In this document: piece after piece, positions 13,471 through 20,255 of the stretch
Layout: every line of letters begins with the position of its first letter
Position numbering within the stretch: position 1 is the stretch's first letter
Assembly: GCA_005883255.1 (NCBI GenBank)
Contig: VAXS01000112.1
Location: 1 to 22,177 of the forward strand
DNA: 22,177 nt
Direction: 5' to 3'
Origin: Actinomycetota bacterium
GTDB taxonomy: Bacteria > Actinomycetota > Thermoleophilia > Solirubrobacterales > Solirubrobacteraceae
Notes under the pieces: model-generated
Told to the model about the DNA's origin: nothing
Seen by the model: the letters and a program-made list of their open reading frames with translations, nothing else
The model's database searches: none
Position numbers and translations under genes: made by a program

Positions 13471-14712
13471 ATGGCGACCGCCGCGGCCCCATCCATCCTC
13501 GACGTCCGCGCCGACTTCCCGATCTTCGGCCGCCGGATCGACGGCCGCCCGCTGGTCTACCTGGACTCGGCGGCCACCTCCCAGAAGCCCGAGTCGGTGA
13601 TCGCCGCGATCGACGACTACTACCGCCGCCACAACGCCAACATCCACCGCGGCGTCTACACGCTGGCCCAGGAGGCCACCGAGATGTTCGAGGGCGCGCG
13701 CGAGCGGGTGGCGGCGTTCGCGGGCGGCCAGACCGAGACCACGATCTTCACCCGCAACGCCACCGAGGCGATCAACCTGGTGGCCTACGCCTGGGGTCGC
13801 GAGCACGTGGGGCCGGGCGACGCGGTGCTCATCACCCAGATGGAGCACCACTCGAACATCGTCCCCTGGCAGCTGCTGTGCGAGGAGACGGGGGCGGAGC
13901 TGCGCTACCTCGACGTGTCGGACGAGGGGAAGCTCTCGCTCGAGCAGCTCGACGCCGAGCTTGCGCGCGGCGACGTGAAGCTGGTGGCCTGCGCTCACAT
14001 CTCCAACGTCCTGGGAACGATCAACCCGGTGGCGGAGATCGTGGGCCGGGCGCGGTCGGCGGGGGCGGTCACGCTGATCGACGGCTCGCAGGCCGCGCCG
14101 CAGATGCCGATTGACGTGGGCGCCCTGGGCCCCGACTTCTACGCCTGGACCGGGCACAAGGCGCTCGGGCCCACCGGCATCGGGGTGCTGCACGGGCGCC
14201 GCGAGCTCCTGGAGCGCATGCGCCCGTTCCTGGGCGGCGGCGACATGATCCGCACCGTCGACTTCCAGCGCTCGACCTGGAACGACCTCCCGTGGAAGTT
14301 CGAGGCGGGCACGTCGATGGTGGCCGAGGGCGTGGGCCTGGGCGCCGCCGTCGACTACCTGACCGGCCTTCAGATGGAGAGCGTCCGCGCCCACGAGCGC
14401 GAGCTGGTGGGCTACGCGCTGGAGCGCCTGCGCGAGGTCGCGGGCGTGCGGGTGATCGGACCGCGCACCGCCGAGGAGCGCGGCGGCGTCATCTCCTTCG
14501 AGCTCGAGGGCATCCATCCCCACGACGTGGCCGACCTGGTCAACCGGGAGAACGTCTGCATCCGCGCCGGCCACCACTGCGCGATGCCGCTGATGCGCCG
14601 CCTGGGCGTGCCGGCCACCGCCCGCGCCAGCTTCGGTCCCTACAACGACCGCTCCGACGTGGACGCGCTGATCGGCGCGCTCGCCCAGGCGCGCCAGGTC
14701 TTCGGCGTCTGA
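13471..14712 (+). CDS. sufS: Cysteine desulfurase SufS (class II)
   Basis: About 413 residues, a PLP-dependent group-II cysteine desulfurase. Key segments are the N-terminal VYLDSAATSQKP, MEHHSNIVPW (124-133), the PLP lysine Lys230 in AWTGHKALGPTGIG, and the persulfide-forming Cys near 370 in RAGHHCAMPLM. SufS takes sulfur from cysteine, releases alanine and hands the persulfide to SufU, encoded next. The ATG at 13471 follows GAGG with 5-nt spacing; a GTG two codons earlier (13465), overlapping the sufD stop by 4 nt, is an equally possible start. The stop overlaps the sufU start by 1 nt (TGATG). Confidence 0.96.
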   Translation: MATAAAPSILDVRADFPIFGRRIDGRPLVYLDSAATSQKPESVIAAIDDYYRRHNANIHRGVYTLAQEATEMFEGARERVAAFAGGQTETTIFTRNATEAINLVAYAWGREHVGPGDAVLITQMEHHSNIVPWQLLCEETGAELRYLDVSDEGKLSLEQLDAELARGDVKLVACAHISNVLGTINPVAEIVGRARSAGAVTLIDGSQAAPQMPIDVGALGPDFYAWTGHKALGPTGIGVLHGRRELLERMRPFLGGGDMIRTVDFQRSTWNDLPWKFEAGTSMVAEGVGLGAAVDYLTGLQMESVRAHERELVGYALERLREVAGVRVIGPRTAEERGGVISFELEGIHPHDVADLVNRENVCIRAGHHCAMPLMRRLGVPATARASFGPYNDRSDVDALIGALAQARQVFGV

Positions 14713-15101
14713 TGGACGACCTCTACCGGGACTACATCCTCGACCACTACAAGCGCCCGCGGAACTTCGGCGAGCTCGAGCCGCACGACCTCGAGGCCCA
14801 CGACCACAACCCCCTGTGCGGCGACGAGCTGGGTGTCCACATCCGGGTGGCGGACGGGAAGATCGTCGAGCTGCGCTTCCACGGCCAGGGCTGCGCGATC
14901 TCGCAGGCGGCGGCGTCGATCGCCTCCGAGGAGTACGTGGGGATGCCGCTCGACGAGGTGGGCGGGCTCGACGGCGAGTGGCTGATCGAGCTGCTGGGGA
15001 TCCCGATCTCCGCCACCCGCCGCCGATGCGCGCTGCTCAACCTCAAGGTCATGCGGGGCGCCACCACCGGCGACGCCAGCTGGCCGAACGGGGGCGGCTA
15101 G
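14712..15101 (+). CDS. sufU: SufU/IscU-type Fe-S assembly protein (short linker form)
   Basis: 129 residues. Opening YRDYILDHYKRPRNFG is characteristic of SufU/IscU. The metal ligands Cys36 and Asp38 (NPLCGDEL), Cys61 (GQGCAISQAAAS) and Cys106 (RRRCALL) are all present. The residue before the last Cys is Arg, not the His of IscU, which fits SufU, the zinc-bound sulfur acceptor of SufS. Only 44 residues lie between the second and third Cys, as in IscU (42 in E. coli), against about 61 in Bacillus subtilis SufU; the usual SufU insertion is missing. Last gene of the operon, overlapping the sufS stop by 1 nt. Confidence 0.92.
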   Translation: MDDLYRDYILDHYKRPRNFGELEPHDLEAHDHNPLCGDELGVHIRVADGKIVELRFHGQGCAISQAAASIASEEYVGMPLDEVGGLDGEWLIELLGIPISATRRRCALLNLKVMRGATTGDASWPNGGG

Positions 15102-15119
15102 GCGGCCGGGCGCCGCTTG

Positions 15120-15135
15120 CGCTAGAAGGCTAGCG
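15120..15135. terminator. Small hairpin at the convergence of sufU and the 55-residue gene
   Basis: CGCTAG (15120-15125) and CTAGCG (15130-15135) pair over 6 bp around loop AAGG. It lies 18 nt after the sufU stop and overlaps the stop codon of the minus-strand gene. A weak bidirectional terminator is possible; the stem is short and has no T-tract. Confidence 0.35.
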
Positions 15136-15289
15136 GCTGGCGCAGCTGGCGCCGCCGCCACCACAACAGGCGCCGGCGCCACCCGCGGCGGCGGGGACGT
15201 CGGAGCTCCCCCAGCAGGAGGCGGTACTCGCTCAGGGTCATGCCCGGAGGGACGTCCGGCGGGTCGTGGTAGGCGAAAGATGCGGTCAC
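15122..15289 (-). CDS. Small basic protein, function unknown (55 aa)
   Basis: A GTG start at 15289 overlaps the stop of the upstream small gene by 4 nt (GTGA), strong support for real, coupled translation. The N-terminal half holds DPPDVPPGMTLSEYRLL, a PPGxTLxEYR pattern that I associate with small actinobacterial hypothetical proteins. The second half is extremely basic and Trp-rich (RRPRRRGWRRRLLWWRRR), which suggests contact with nucleic acid or acidic membrane lipids. No membrane segment, Cys or catalytic motif. No function can be assigned. Confidence 0.65.
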   Translation of the reverse strand: MTASFAYHDPPDVPPGMTLSEYRLLLGELRRPRRRGWRRRLLWWRRRQLRQPLAF

Positions 15290-15558
15290 GCCACCACCGC
15301 CCCGGCGGCGGCGGCCAGGGCCGCCTCGGCGGCGTCGGCGCGGTCGGCGGCCGCCCGGTAGACGGCGAAGGCCTCGGCGCCGGGTCGAGCCCGCCAGGCC
15401 TCGTAGGCGGCGCGGGCGTCCGTGCGCGCGGCGTCCCATACGGCGCGCAGCTCCGCCACCGCTCCGGTCGACCGCTGCGGCCCGCCGGCCGGACCGAGGA
15501 CGATCTCGCGCGTGTCCTCGATGCGCTCCAGCAGGTCCTTGAGCTCCTTCGTGCTCAT
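15286..15558 (-). CDS. Small helical protein, function unknown (90 aa)
   Basis: ATG at 15558 preceded by a strong Shine-Dalgarno GGGGGGAG. The protein is acidic at the N-terminus (STKELKDLLERIEDTREIVLG) and then largely Ala/Arg-rich helix (VAELRAVWDAARTDARAAYEAWRAR), likely a short coiled coil or helical bundle. No family recognised, no signal peptide, no cysteines. Its stop overlaps the GTG of the 55-residue gene. It lies 96 nt downstream of the phosphoesterase gene and could be co-transcribed with it or have its own promoter; no clear -10 box was found. Confidence 0.7.
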   Translation of the reverse strand: MSTKELKDLLERIEDTREIVLGPAGGPQRSTGAVAELRAVWDAARTDARAAYEAWRARPGAEAFAVYRAAADRADAAEAALAAAAGAVVA

Positions 15559-15654
15559 CGCTCCCCCCGGATGACGGGTATGGAATCCGGTGGGAACTGA
15601 AGCGCGCGGGTCGGTCGGAATCGCGTGGGCGCGAGAAAGCCCTGCTGAGAGCCG

Positions 15655-17082
15655 CTAGAAGCGAACGGTGCGGCGCTCGCTGGCGCGCCCTACGCCCGCG
15701 CGGATCGACGCCGTGCCGTGCCGGAAGCGCAGGCCGAAGCGGTAGGTCGCGCAGGCCCGGGCCCGCCGGGGCCCGACGCGCAGCGACCGCCGGCCCGAGC
15801 GCGACGTGACGGTCAGCGACGCCGCGCGTCGGAAGCGCAGCTCGAGCAGCGGCGCCCACCCTCGCCGGCGGATCACGCGCACCCGGAACAGGACGCTGCC
15901 GCGCGGCAGCACCCCGCGCCGGGCCACGGGCAGGCTGCCCGCCGAGCAGGGCGTGGGACCGACGGCCGGGCCTGTGCCGGTGTAGAGGTCGGAGCCGAAG
16001 GCGGTCTGGCCGGCGAGGCCGGCGTAGCCCAGATGGCCGAGGCCGAAGAGGTCCTCCACGCTGCGCAGCAGCGAGTAGTGGTTGTACGGGCGGGCGGTGA
16101 TCGTGCCGGGGCGGATGTACGGCGACAGCGCCACCGCCCCCACCAGCCCTCCGCCGGGACCGGCGATCGGCCCACCGGGGTTGACCGTGTTGGGGCCGGC
16201 GGGCGACTGGCAGGGCGCCGGGCAGGCGCTGGCGTCGGACGTGCCGCTGTCGGGCGGGGCCGGGGCCTCGTCGAAGATCACGAGGAGCAGGCCGTCCTGC
16301 TTGAAGGCGGGCGAGCCGGTGATGCGCGGCACCCACTGGCGCAGGAAGGCGTCGGCCGCGGGCAGTCCGCCCTGCCGTCCGTCCACGCACGTCCTGTCGT
16401 GGCCGTCGTTGCACAGGTTGGGCGTGACGAAGGCGAAGTTGGGCGTGGACGCGGCCGAGCCCAGGTCGCCCGGCAGCCGGTCCAGCGGGACGTCGCCGGC
16501 GATGCAGGCCGGGCCGTCGATGATCGAGTGGAAGTACACGAAGGGGTTGTGGCGCATGGCGTACTGGTCGCCCTGCCGCGCGCTCTGGGTGTTGTCCGGC
16601 GAGCCCACCGCGGGATGGCGGCAGGTGGTGCCCATGTCCTCCATGTAGCCCTTCCAGGTCCGCCCGGCGCCGAGCAGCTGGTCGGCGATCGTCTTGACGG
16701 AGGTGGGATAGACCGAGCCCTGGCCCATCGCCTGGCCGTCCGCGCCCGGCGTCCCCGGGACCATCTCGGAGTAGAGGGGCGCGTCGGCCTGGGTCACGCC
16801 GTTGGGCGCCTGACCGCTGGCCAGGGCGATGTAGTTGTCCAGGCTCTCGTGGCCGATCCCCCAGTAGTTGGGGATGAACCCCCCCTGGGCGACCAGCGTC
16901 TGGGATAGGTACGGCGCCGCCGACGTGTTCGCGAACGTGTCCGAATAGGCCTTGTTCTCCAGCACGATCACGAACACGTGCCGGATCGGCGGGAGGCCGG
17001 CCGCGAGCGACGCCGCGGGGGCGGCGGTCAGGGCGCAGACGGCCCCCACGACCCCCAGCCCCAGCCTCCATGCGCGCCGCAT
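15655..17082 (-). CDS. Secreted phosphoesterase (PF04185-type, alkaline phosphatase superfamily)
   Basis: 475 residues. A Sec signal peptide (~1-28, MRRAWRLGLG then a hydrophobic core ending SLAAG) directs export. The core begins IRHVFVIVLENKAYSDTF (33-50), the metal-binding ENxxY start of the acid phosphatase/phospholipase C family, followed by GIGHESLDNYIALASGQ (75-91), the usual HxSLxNYLALxSG motif. Further family segments are LLLVIFDEAP and VALSPYIRPGTITARPYNHYSLLRSVEDLFGLGHLGYA. The C-terminal ~110 residues are a basic, beta-rich extension of unknown role. It likely hydrolyses phosphomonoesters or phospholipid head groups outside the cell. Six or more cysteines in the core could form disulfides. 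Divergent from sufB across 91 bp. Confidence 0.88.
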   Translation of the reverse strand: MRRAWRLGLGVVGAVCALTAAPAASLAAGLPPIRHVFVIVLENKAYSDTFANTSAAPYLSQTLVAQGGFIPNYWGIGHESLDNYIALASGQAPNGVTQADAPLYSEMVPGTPGADGQAMGQGSVYPTSVKTIADQLLGAGRTWKGYMEDMGTTCRHPAVGSPDNTQSARQGDQYAMRHNPFVYFHSIIDGPACIAGDVPLDRLPGDLGSAASTPNFAFVTPNLCNDGHDRTCVDGRQGGLPAADAFLRQWVPRITGSPAFKQDGLLLVIFDEAPAPPDSGTSDASACPAPCQSPAGPNTVNPGGPIAGPGGGLVGAVALSPYIRPGTITARPYNHYSLLRSVEDLFGLGHLGYAGLAGQTAFGSDLYTGTGPAVGPTPCSAGSLPVARRGVLPRGSVLFRVRVIRRRGWAPLLELRFRRAASLTVTSRSGRRSLRVGPRRARACATYRFGLRFRHGTASIRAGVGRASERRTVRF

Positions 17083-17098
17083 TCGCGGGAACGCTAAC

Positions 17099-17139
17099 GG
17101 GTACCCTGGTGCGAGTACTCCGGTCGGTACAATTCCGAC
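17099..17139 (+). promoter_or_regulatory. sufB promoter region with clustered palindromes
   Basis: A good -10 box TACAAT (17128-17133) lies 40 nt before the sufB ATG. Perfect 8-bp palindromes GGGTACCC (17099-17106) and GAGTACTC (17113-17120) lie upstream, and an inverted repeat GTCGG (17123-17127) / CCGAC (17135-17139) encloses the -10 box. The element TAC-N8-GTA (17116-17129) partly recalls the TACC-N5-GGTA dyad of the SUF operon promoter, with one extra base. Shared control by the Rrf2 regulator is possible but not shown. No good -35 hexamer is seen. Confidence 0.45.
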
Positions 17140-17173
17140 TTACCAGCACGGAAATCCTTCCCGTAAGGAGCGC

Positions 17174-18574
17174 ATGGCCACCACCGACAGCACCCGGATC
17201 ACCAAGCCCAGCCCGGTCGTCGAGGACGAGCAGGGGCAGCTGCGCGCGCGAACCGGCATCTCACGCGAGGTCGTCGAGGAGATGTCGCGGATCAAGGGCG
17301 AGCCCGAGTGGATGCGCGACAAGCGCCTGAAGTCCCTGGAGATCTTCGAGCGCAAGCCGATCCCCACCTGGGGCGTCGATCTCTCCGAGCTGGACTTCGA
17401 CGACCTCGTCCTCTACTCGCCGCCCACCGCGGGCCGCTTCAACAGCTGGGACGAGGTCCCCGACGACGTTCGCCAGACCTACGAGGACCTGGGGATCCCC
17501 CAGGCCGAGCGCGAGCACCTGGCCGGAGTGGTCGGGGTGTGGGACAACGAGCCGGTCTACGAGGGGCTCAAGGAGGAGTACCGGAAGCTGGGCATCCTCT
17601 TTTGCTCGATGGACACCGCGGTCGAGGAGTACCCGGACCTGGTCCAGCAGTACTTCATGAGCAAGTGCGTCCCGCCGCAGGACAACAAGTTCTCGGCGCT
17701 GCACGGGGCGATCTGGTCGGGCGGGTCGTTCGTCTACGTGCCGCCCGGGGTCAAGGTCGACCTCCCGCTACAGGCCTACTTCCGCATGGAGGGCCAGGGC
17801 GAGGGCACCTTCGAGCACACGCTGATCATCGCCGACGAGGGCGCCGACGTGAACTACATCGAGGGCTGCACCGCGCAGACCTACAGCGTCAACTCGATGC
17901 ACTCCGCGGTGGTCGAGATCTTCGTGAAGGCCGGCGCCAAGGCGCGCTACACCACCGTGCAGAACTGGTCCAAGGACGTCTACAACCTCAACACCAAGCG
18001 CGCGGTGGTCGACGCCGAGGGGACCGTCGAGTGGGTCGGCGGGTCGATGGGCGCCAAGTACGTGATGCTCTACCCGGGCTCGTTCCTGATGGGCGAGGGC
18101 GCCCGGGCCGACCACCTCAACGTCGGGGTGGCGTCGGGCGGCGTGTGGAAGGACACCGGCGCCAAGGTCGTGCACCTGGCGCCCAACACCACGTCGAACA
18201 TCCTGGCCAAGTCGATCTCCAAGGACGGCGGGATCATGGGCTACCGCGGGCTGGTCCGGATGGGCCACAACTCGCGCGGCTCGAAGGCCCGCGTCCAGTG
18301 CGACGGCCTGATGATGGACGACCGCTCGCGCTCGGACACCTGGCCCGACATCCAGATCCAGAATCCCCACGTCACCGTCGCCCACGAGGCGGTGGTGGGC
18401 AAGATCTCCGACGAGCAGCTCTTCTACATGCAGTCGCGCGGGTTCAGCGAGGACGAGGCCGCCGCGATGATCGTCAACGGCTTCATCGAGCCGGTGACGA
18501 AGGAGCTGCCGATGGAGTACGCCATCGAGCTGAACCGCCTGATCCAGCTCGAAATGGCCGGCAGCATCGGCTGA
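17174..18574 (+). CDS. sufB: Fe-S cluster scaffold subunit SufB
   Basis: 466 residues, standard SufB length. The N-terminus has GISREVVEEMSRIKGEPEWM (~28-47), then CSMDTAVEEYPDLVQQYF (144-161) and WSGGSFVYVPPGVKV (181-195). Cys376 in VQCDGLMMDD matches the conserved cluster-assembly Cys405 of E. coli SufB, and His404/Glu405 (VAHEAVVGKIS) match its His433/Glu434. It forms the SufBC2D scaffold with the products of sufC and sufD. Start ATG with AAGGAG (17165-17170) 3 nt upstream. Unlike most SUF operons, sufB stands apart: about 2 kb and three opposite-strand genes separate it from sufU, and it has its own promoter. Confidence 0.97.
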   Translation: MATTDSTRITKPSPVVEDEQGQLRARTGISREVVEEMSRIKGEPEWMRDKRLKSLEIFERKPIPTWGVDLSELDFDDLVLYSPPTAGRFNSWDEVPDDVRQTYEDLGIPQAEREHLAGVVGVWDNEPVYEGLKEEYRKLGILFCSMDTAVEEYPDLVQQYFMSKCVPPQDNKFSALHGAIWSGGSFVYVPPGVKVDLPLQAYFRMEGQGEGTFEHTLIIADEGADVNYIEGCTAQTYSVNSMHSAVVEIFVKAGAKARYTTVQNWSKDVYNLNTKRAVVDAEGTVEWVGGSMGAKYVMLYPGSFLMGEGARADHLNVGVASGGVWKDTGAKVVHLAPNTTSNILAKSISKDGGIMGYRGLVRMGHNSRGSKARVQCDGLMMDDRSRSDTWPDIQIQNPHVTVAHEAVVGKISDEQLFYMQSRGFSEDEAAAMIVNGFIEPVTKELPMEYAIELNRLIQLEMAGSIG

Positions 18575-18600
18575 GGCTCGATCGGCTCACCCGGCGCGGG

Positions 18601-18606
18601 TAACCT
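18601..18606 (+). promoter_or_regulatory. Putative leaderless -10 box (TAACCT) for the 73-residue gene
   Basis: TAACCT ends 6 nt before the ATG at 18613, so the transcript would start at the start codon. No Shine-Dalgarno sequence precedes the gene. Read-through from sufB, which ends 38 nt upstream, is also possible. Confidence 0.4.
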
Positions 18607-18612
18607 GAGCCC

Positions 18613-18834
18613 ATGTGCGCGGGCTGTGCGATGGCGGCCGCCGCCGGAGCGACCGGAGTGCGGTGCTGGCTGCAGTCCCATCACCTGGGCTGGCTGACGC
18701 CGCGGCGGCTGAAGGCGGCCACGGTCACGCTGTTCGTCGCGGCGCTGCTGGTTTCGAGCGTGGGGTTCAGCGGCTCCACCCGCCCGCCGCAGCACGCTCC
18801 GCCGGCGGCCCCGACCGCCGCCTCGGCGCGCTAG
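18613..18834 (+). CDS. Small CxxC membrane protein, function unknown (73 aa)
   Basis: Begins MCAGCAM, with a Cys2-Cys5 CxxC pair, a further Cys18 and His-His (23-24), followed by LTPRRLKAATVTLFVAALLV: a basic flank and one membrane segment (~36-54). The tail is Pro/Ala-rich. The topology suggests a cytosolic N-terminus carrying the cysteines and an outside tail. CxxC plus Cys/His could bind a metal, a cluster or act in redox exchange, but no family is recognised. It follows sufB by 38 nt, probably with its own leaderless promoter. Its TAG stop shares the CTAG at 18831-18834 with the stop of the convergent gene. Confidence 0.6.
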   Translation: MCAGCAMAAAAGATGVRCWLQSHHLGWLTPRRLKAATVTLFVAALLVSSVGFSGSTRPPQHAPPAAPTAASAR

Positions 18835-20006
18835 TACGAGCCCAGCAGGAGGTCGTGCATCTGGGGCGCCGTGCCCGGACCGAGCGGGCCGCCGCCCGGG
18901 CCGGCGAAGCCGATCTCCAGGTGCGGGCCGGTGGAGATTCCGACGATCCCGGCTCCCACCTCGCCGATCACGGCGCCCGCGCTGACGTGGGTCCCGATCG
19001 AGACGCTGTTCCCCGGCCCCGCGTGGCCGTAGTAGACGTAGCGGCCGTCGTCGAGGTGGAGGACCGGCGCCCAGGGACCGAAGCCTCCGATCCCGTGCAG
19101 GACCACGGTCCCCGAGCCCACGGCGTAGAGCGGGGTGTGGCCCGGCGCGGAAATGTCCACCCCGTCGTCCAGCGACCAGCTCGACGGCGACGAGGCCGCG
19201 CTCTTGGGCAGCGGGAATACGAACCCCCCGCTCCCACTGGCCGGCGACGGGGGCGGGGCCGAGCTGCCGCTCCCGGAGGAGGACGACGACGACGTGGACG
19301 CCGCCGAGGCCTGCGCCTGCAGCCGCCGCAGCTGGCTCTCGACGCCCTGCAGGTCGGAGACCGCCCGCGCCCGGGCGCGCAGCGCGCCCGCGTGGCGCGC
19401 GGCCAGGTCGGCCCGGATCGCGGACAGCTCGTCGCGGCGCCGCGCCAGTGCGGCCGTCAGCGCCTGCTCGCGGATCTCCAGCGCCCCCAGGCGCGTGGCC
19501 TGCGCGGCCACCGCCCGCCGCGCGCTCTGCACCGCGTGGATCACCTCGACGTCCTGGTTGCGCACCCGCTTCAGGAACGAGAGGCGCTCGAGGAGGTCGG
19601 CGAAGCCCCGCGCCTCCAGGATGACCGTGACCGCGTCGGGTCGCCCGGTCTCGTAGGTGGCGCGGATCTGCTCGGCCAGGATCGCCATGTCGCGCTGCAT
19701 GCGCTGCTCCAGGAGCGCCAGCCGTCGACGAGCCGCCTGCAGCGCCGCGCGCGTGGCGGCCAGCTGGGCCTCCTTGGCGGCCACGTCGGCCTCCACCGCC
19801 GCCAGCCGGCCCTCGGTGGCTGCCAGGCTGGCGCCCAGCTGCGCCGCCCGAGCGCCGGCCGCCTGCGCGGCGCCGCGTAGGGCATCGCGCCGGGCGGCCA
19901 GTCCGCTGGACCCCTCGCCGCCCGCCGTGGCCGCCCACGCGGCCCCCAGCAAACCGGTCAGCGCGCACGCGAGCAGCGCGAGACGAACCCGCCCTCGGAG
20001 AGACAT
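18831..20006 (-). CDS. EnvC-like coiled-coil protein with degenerate M23/LytM domain
   Basis: 391 residues. Signal peptide (~1-26), a long coiled coil (~33-232), a Ser/Pro-rich linker (~235-258) and a C-terminal LytM/M23 fold (~260-391). In active M23 enzymes the zinc ligands are the His and Asp of HxxxD and the second His of HxH. Here HxxxD reads DDGVD, so the His is Asp280 (Asp284 kept), and HxH reads HLE (His362 kept, Glu364 in place of His). His328 in YYGH is present. The protein is therefore probably not a hydrolase. Like EnvC or NlpD it may regulate a peptidoglycan amidase, or form a complex like that of FtsX with coiled-coil PG hydrolases. No ftsE/ftsX in the window. The start is supported by a leaderless TAAGGT box. 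Confidence 0.85.
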   Translation of the reverse strand: MSLRGRVRLALLACALTGLLGAAWAATAGGEGSSGLAARRDALRGAAQAAGARAAQLGASLAATEGRLAAVEADVAAKEAQLAATRAALQAARRRLALLEQRMQRDMAILAEQIRATYETGRPDAVTVILEARGFADLLERLSFLKRVRNQDVEVIHAVQSARRAVAAQATRLGALEIREQALTAALARRRDELSAIRADLAARHAGALRARARAVSDLQGVESQLRRLQAQASAASTSSSSSSGSGSSAPPPSPASGSGGFVFPLPKSAASSPSSWSLDDGVDISAPGHTPLYAVGSGTVVLHGIGGFGPWAPVLHLDDGRYVYYGHAGPGNSVSIGTHVSAGAVIGEVGAGIVGISTGPHLEIGFAGPGGGPLGPGTAPQMHDLLLGSY

Positions 20007-20014
20007 CGCGGGGC

Positions 20015-20020
20015 ACCTTA
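20015..20020 (-). promoter_or_regulatory. Putative leaderless -10 box (TAAGGT) for the EnvC-like gene
   Basis: TAAGGT on the minus strand ends 8 nt before the ATG at 20006, placing the start of transcription at about the start codon. No Shine-Dalgarno sequence is present. It is divergent from the riboswitch promoter about 70 bp away. Confidence 0.5.
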
Positions 20021-20085
20021 GGGGACGCGGCGCCCGTACCCAACCAATGGGCGCACTTATGACCCCTCTCCTCCGCAGGCTTTGC

Positions 20086-20091
20086 TAGGGT
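20086..20091 (+). promoter_or_regulatory. Putative -10 box (TAGGGT) for the riboswitch transcript
   Basis: TAGGGT ends 6 nt before the first base of the riboswitch P1 helix (20098), the right place for transcription to begin at the edge of the aptamer. A convincing -35 is not visible. Confidence 0.5.
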
Positions 20092-20097
20092 GCCCGG

Positions 20098-20225
20098 CGC
20101 TCGCCGAGTCTCCGCAGGAGCGGAGAGCGGGGGACCCGAGTTCAGGGGCGAATGTCGCGGTGATCCGCGACAGGCGACGCCAGATCCGGCGCCGCCAGCC
20201 CGTCAGCTAACCCCGTAGGCGCGCG
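20098..20225 (+). ncRNA. Cyclic di-AMP riboswitch (ydaO/yuaA type)
   Basis: The conserved ydaO elements occur in order: TCGCCGAGTC at the 5' side, GCGGGGGACCC (20127-20137), GGGGCGAAT (20145-20153) and CAGCTAACCCCGTAGGC (20204-20220). P1 forms between CGCTCGCC (20098-20105) and GGCGCGCG (20218-20225) with one mismatch. A variable hairpin TGTCGCGG/CCGCGACA with loop TGAT follows GGGGCGAAT. The class binds two c-di-AMP molecules and generally turns the downstream gene off. In actinobacteria it often precedes peptidoglycan hydrolases, and here the next gene is a peptidoglycan-binding M23 peptidase starting 151 nt later. Confidence 0.92.
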
Positions 20226-20236
20226 AACCGATTTGC

Positions 20237-20255
20237 CGCCGTCCCTGGGACGGCG
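20237..20255 (+). terminator. Hairpin in the riboswitch expression platform
   Basis: CGCCGTCC (20237-20244) and GGACGGCG (20248-20255) pair over 8 bp around CTG, 11 nt after the aptamer. It may be the intrinsic terminator formed when c-di-AMP is bound. No T-tract follows, so the mechanism could instead involve Rho or translation. Confidence 0.5.
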
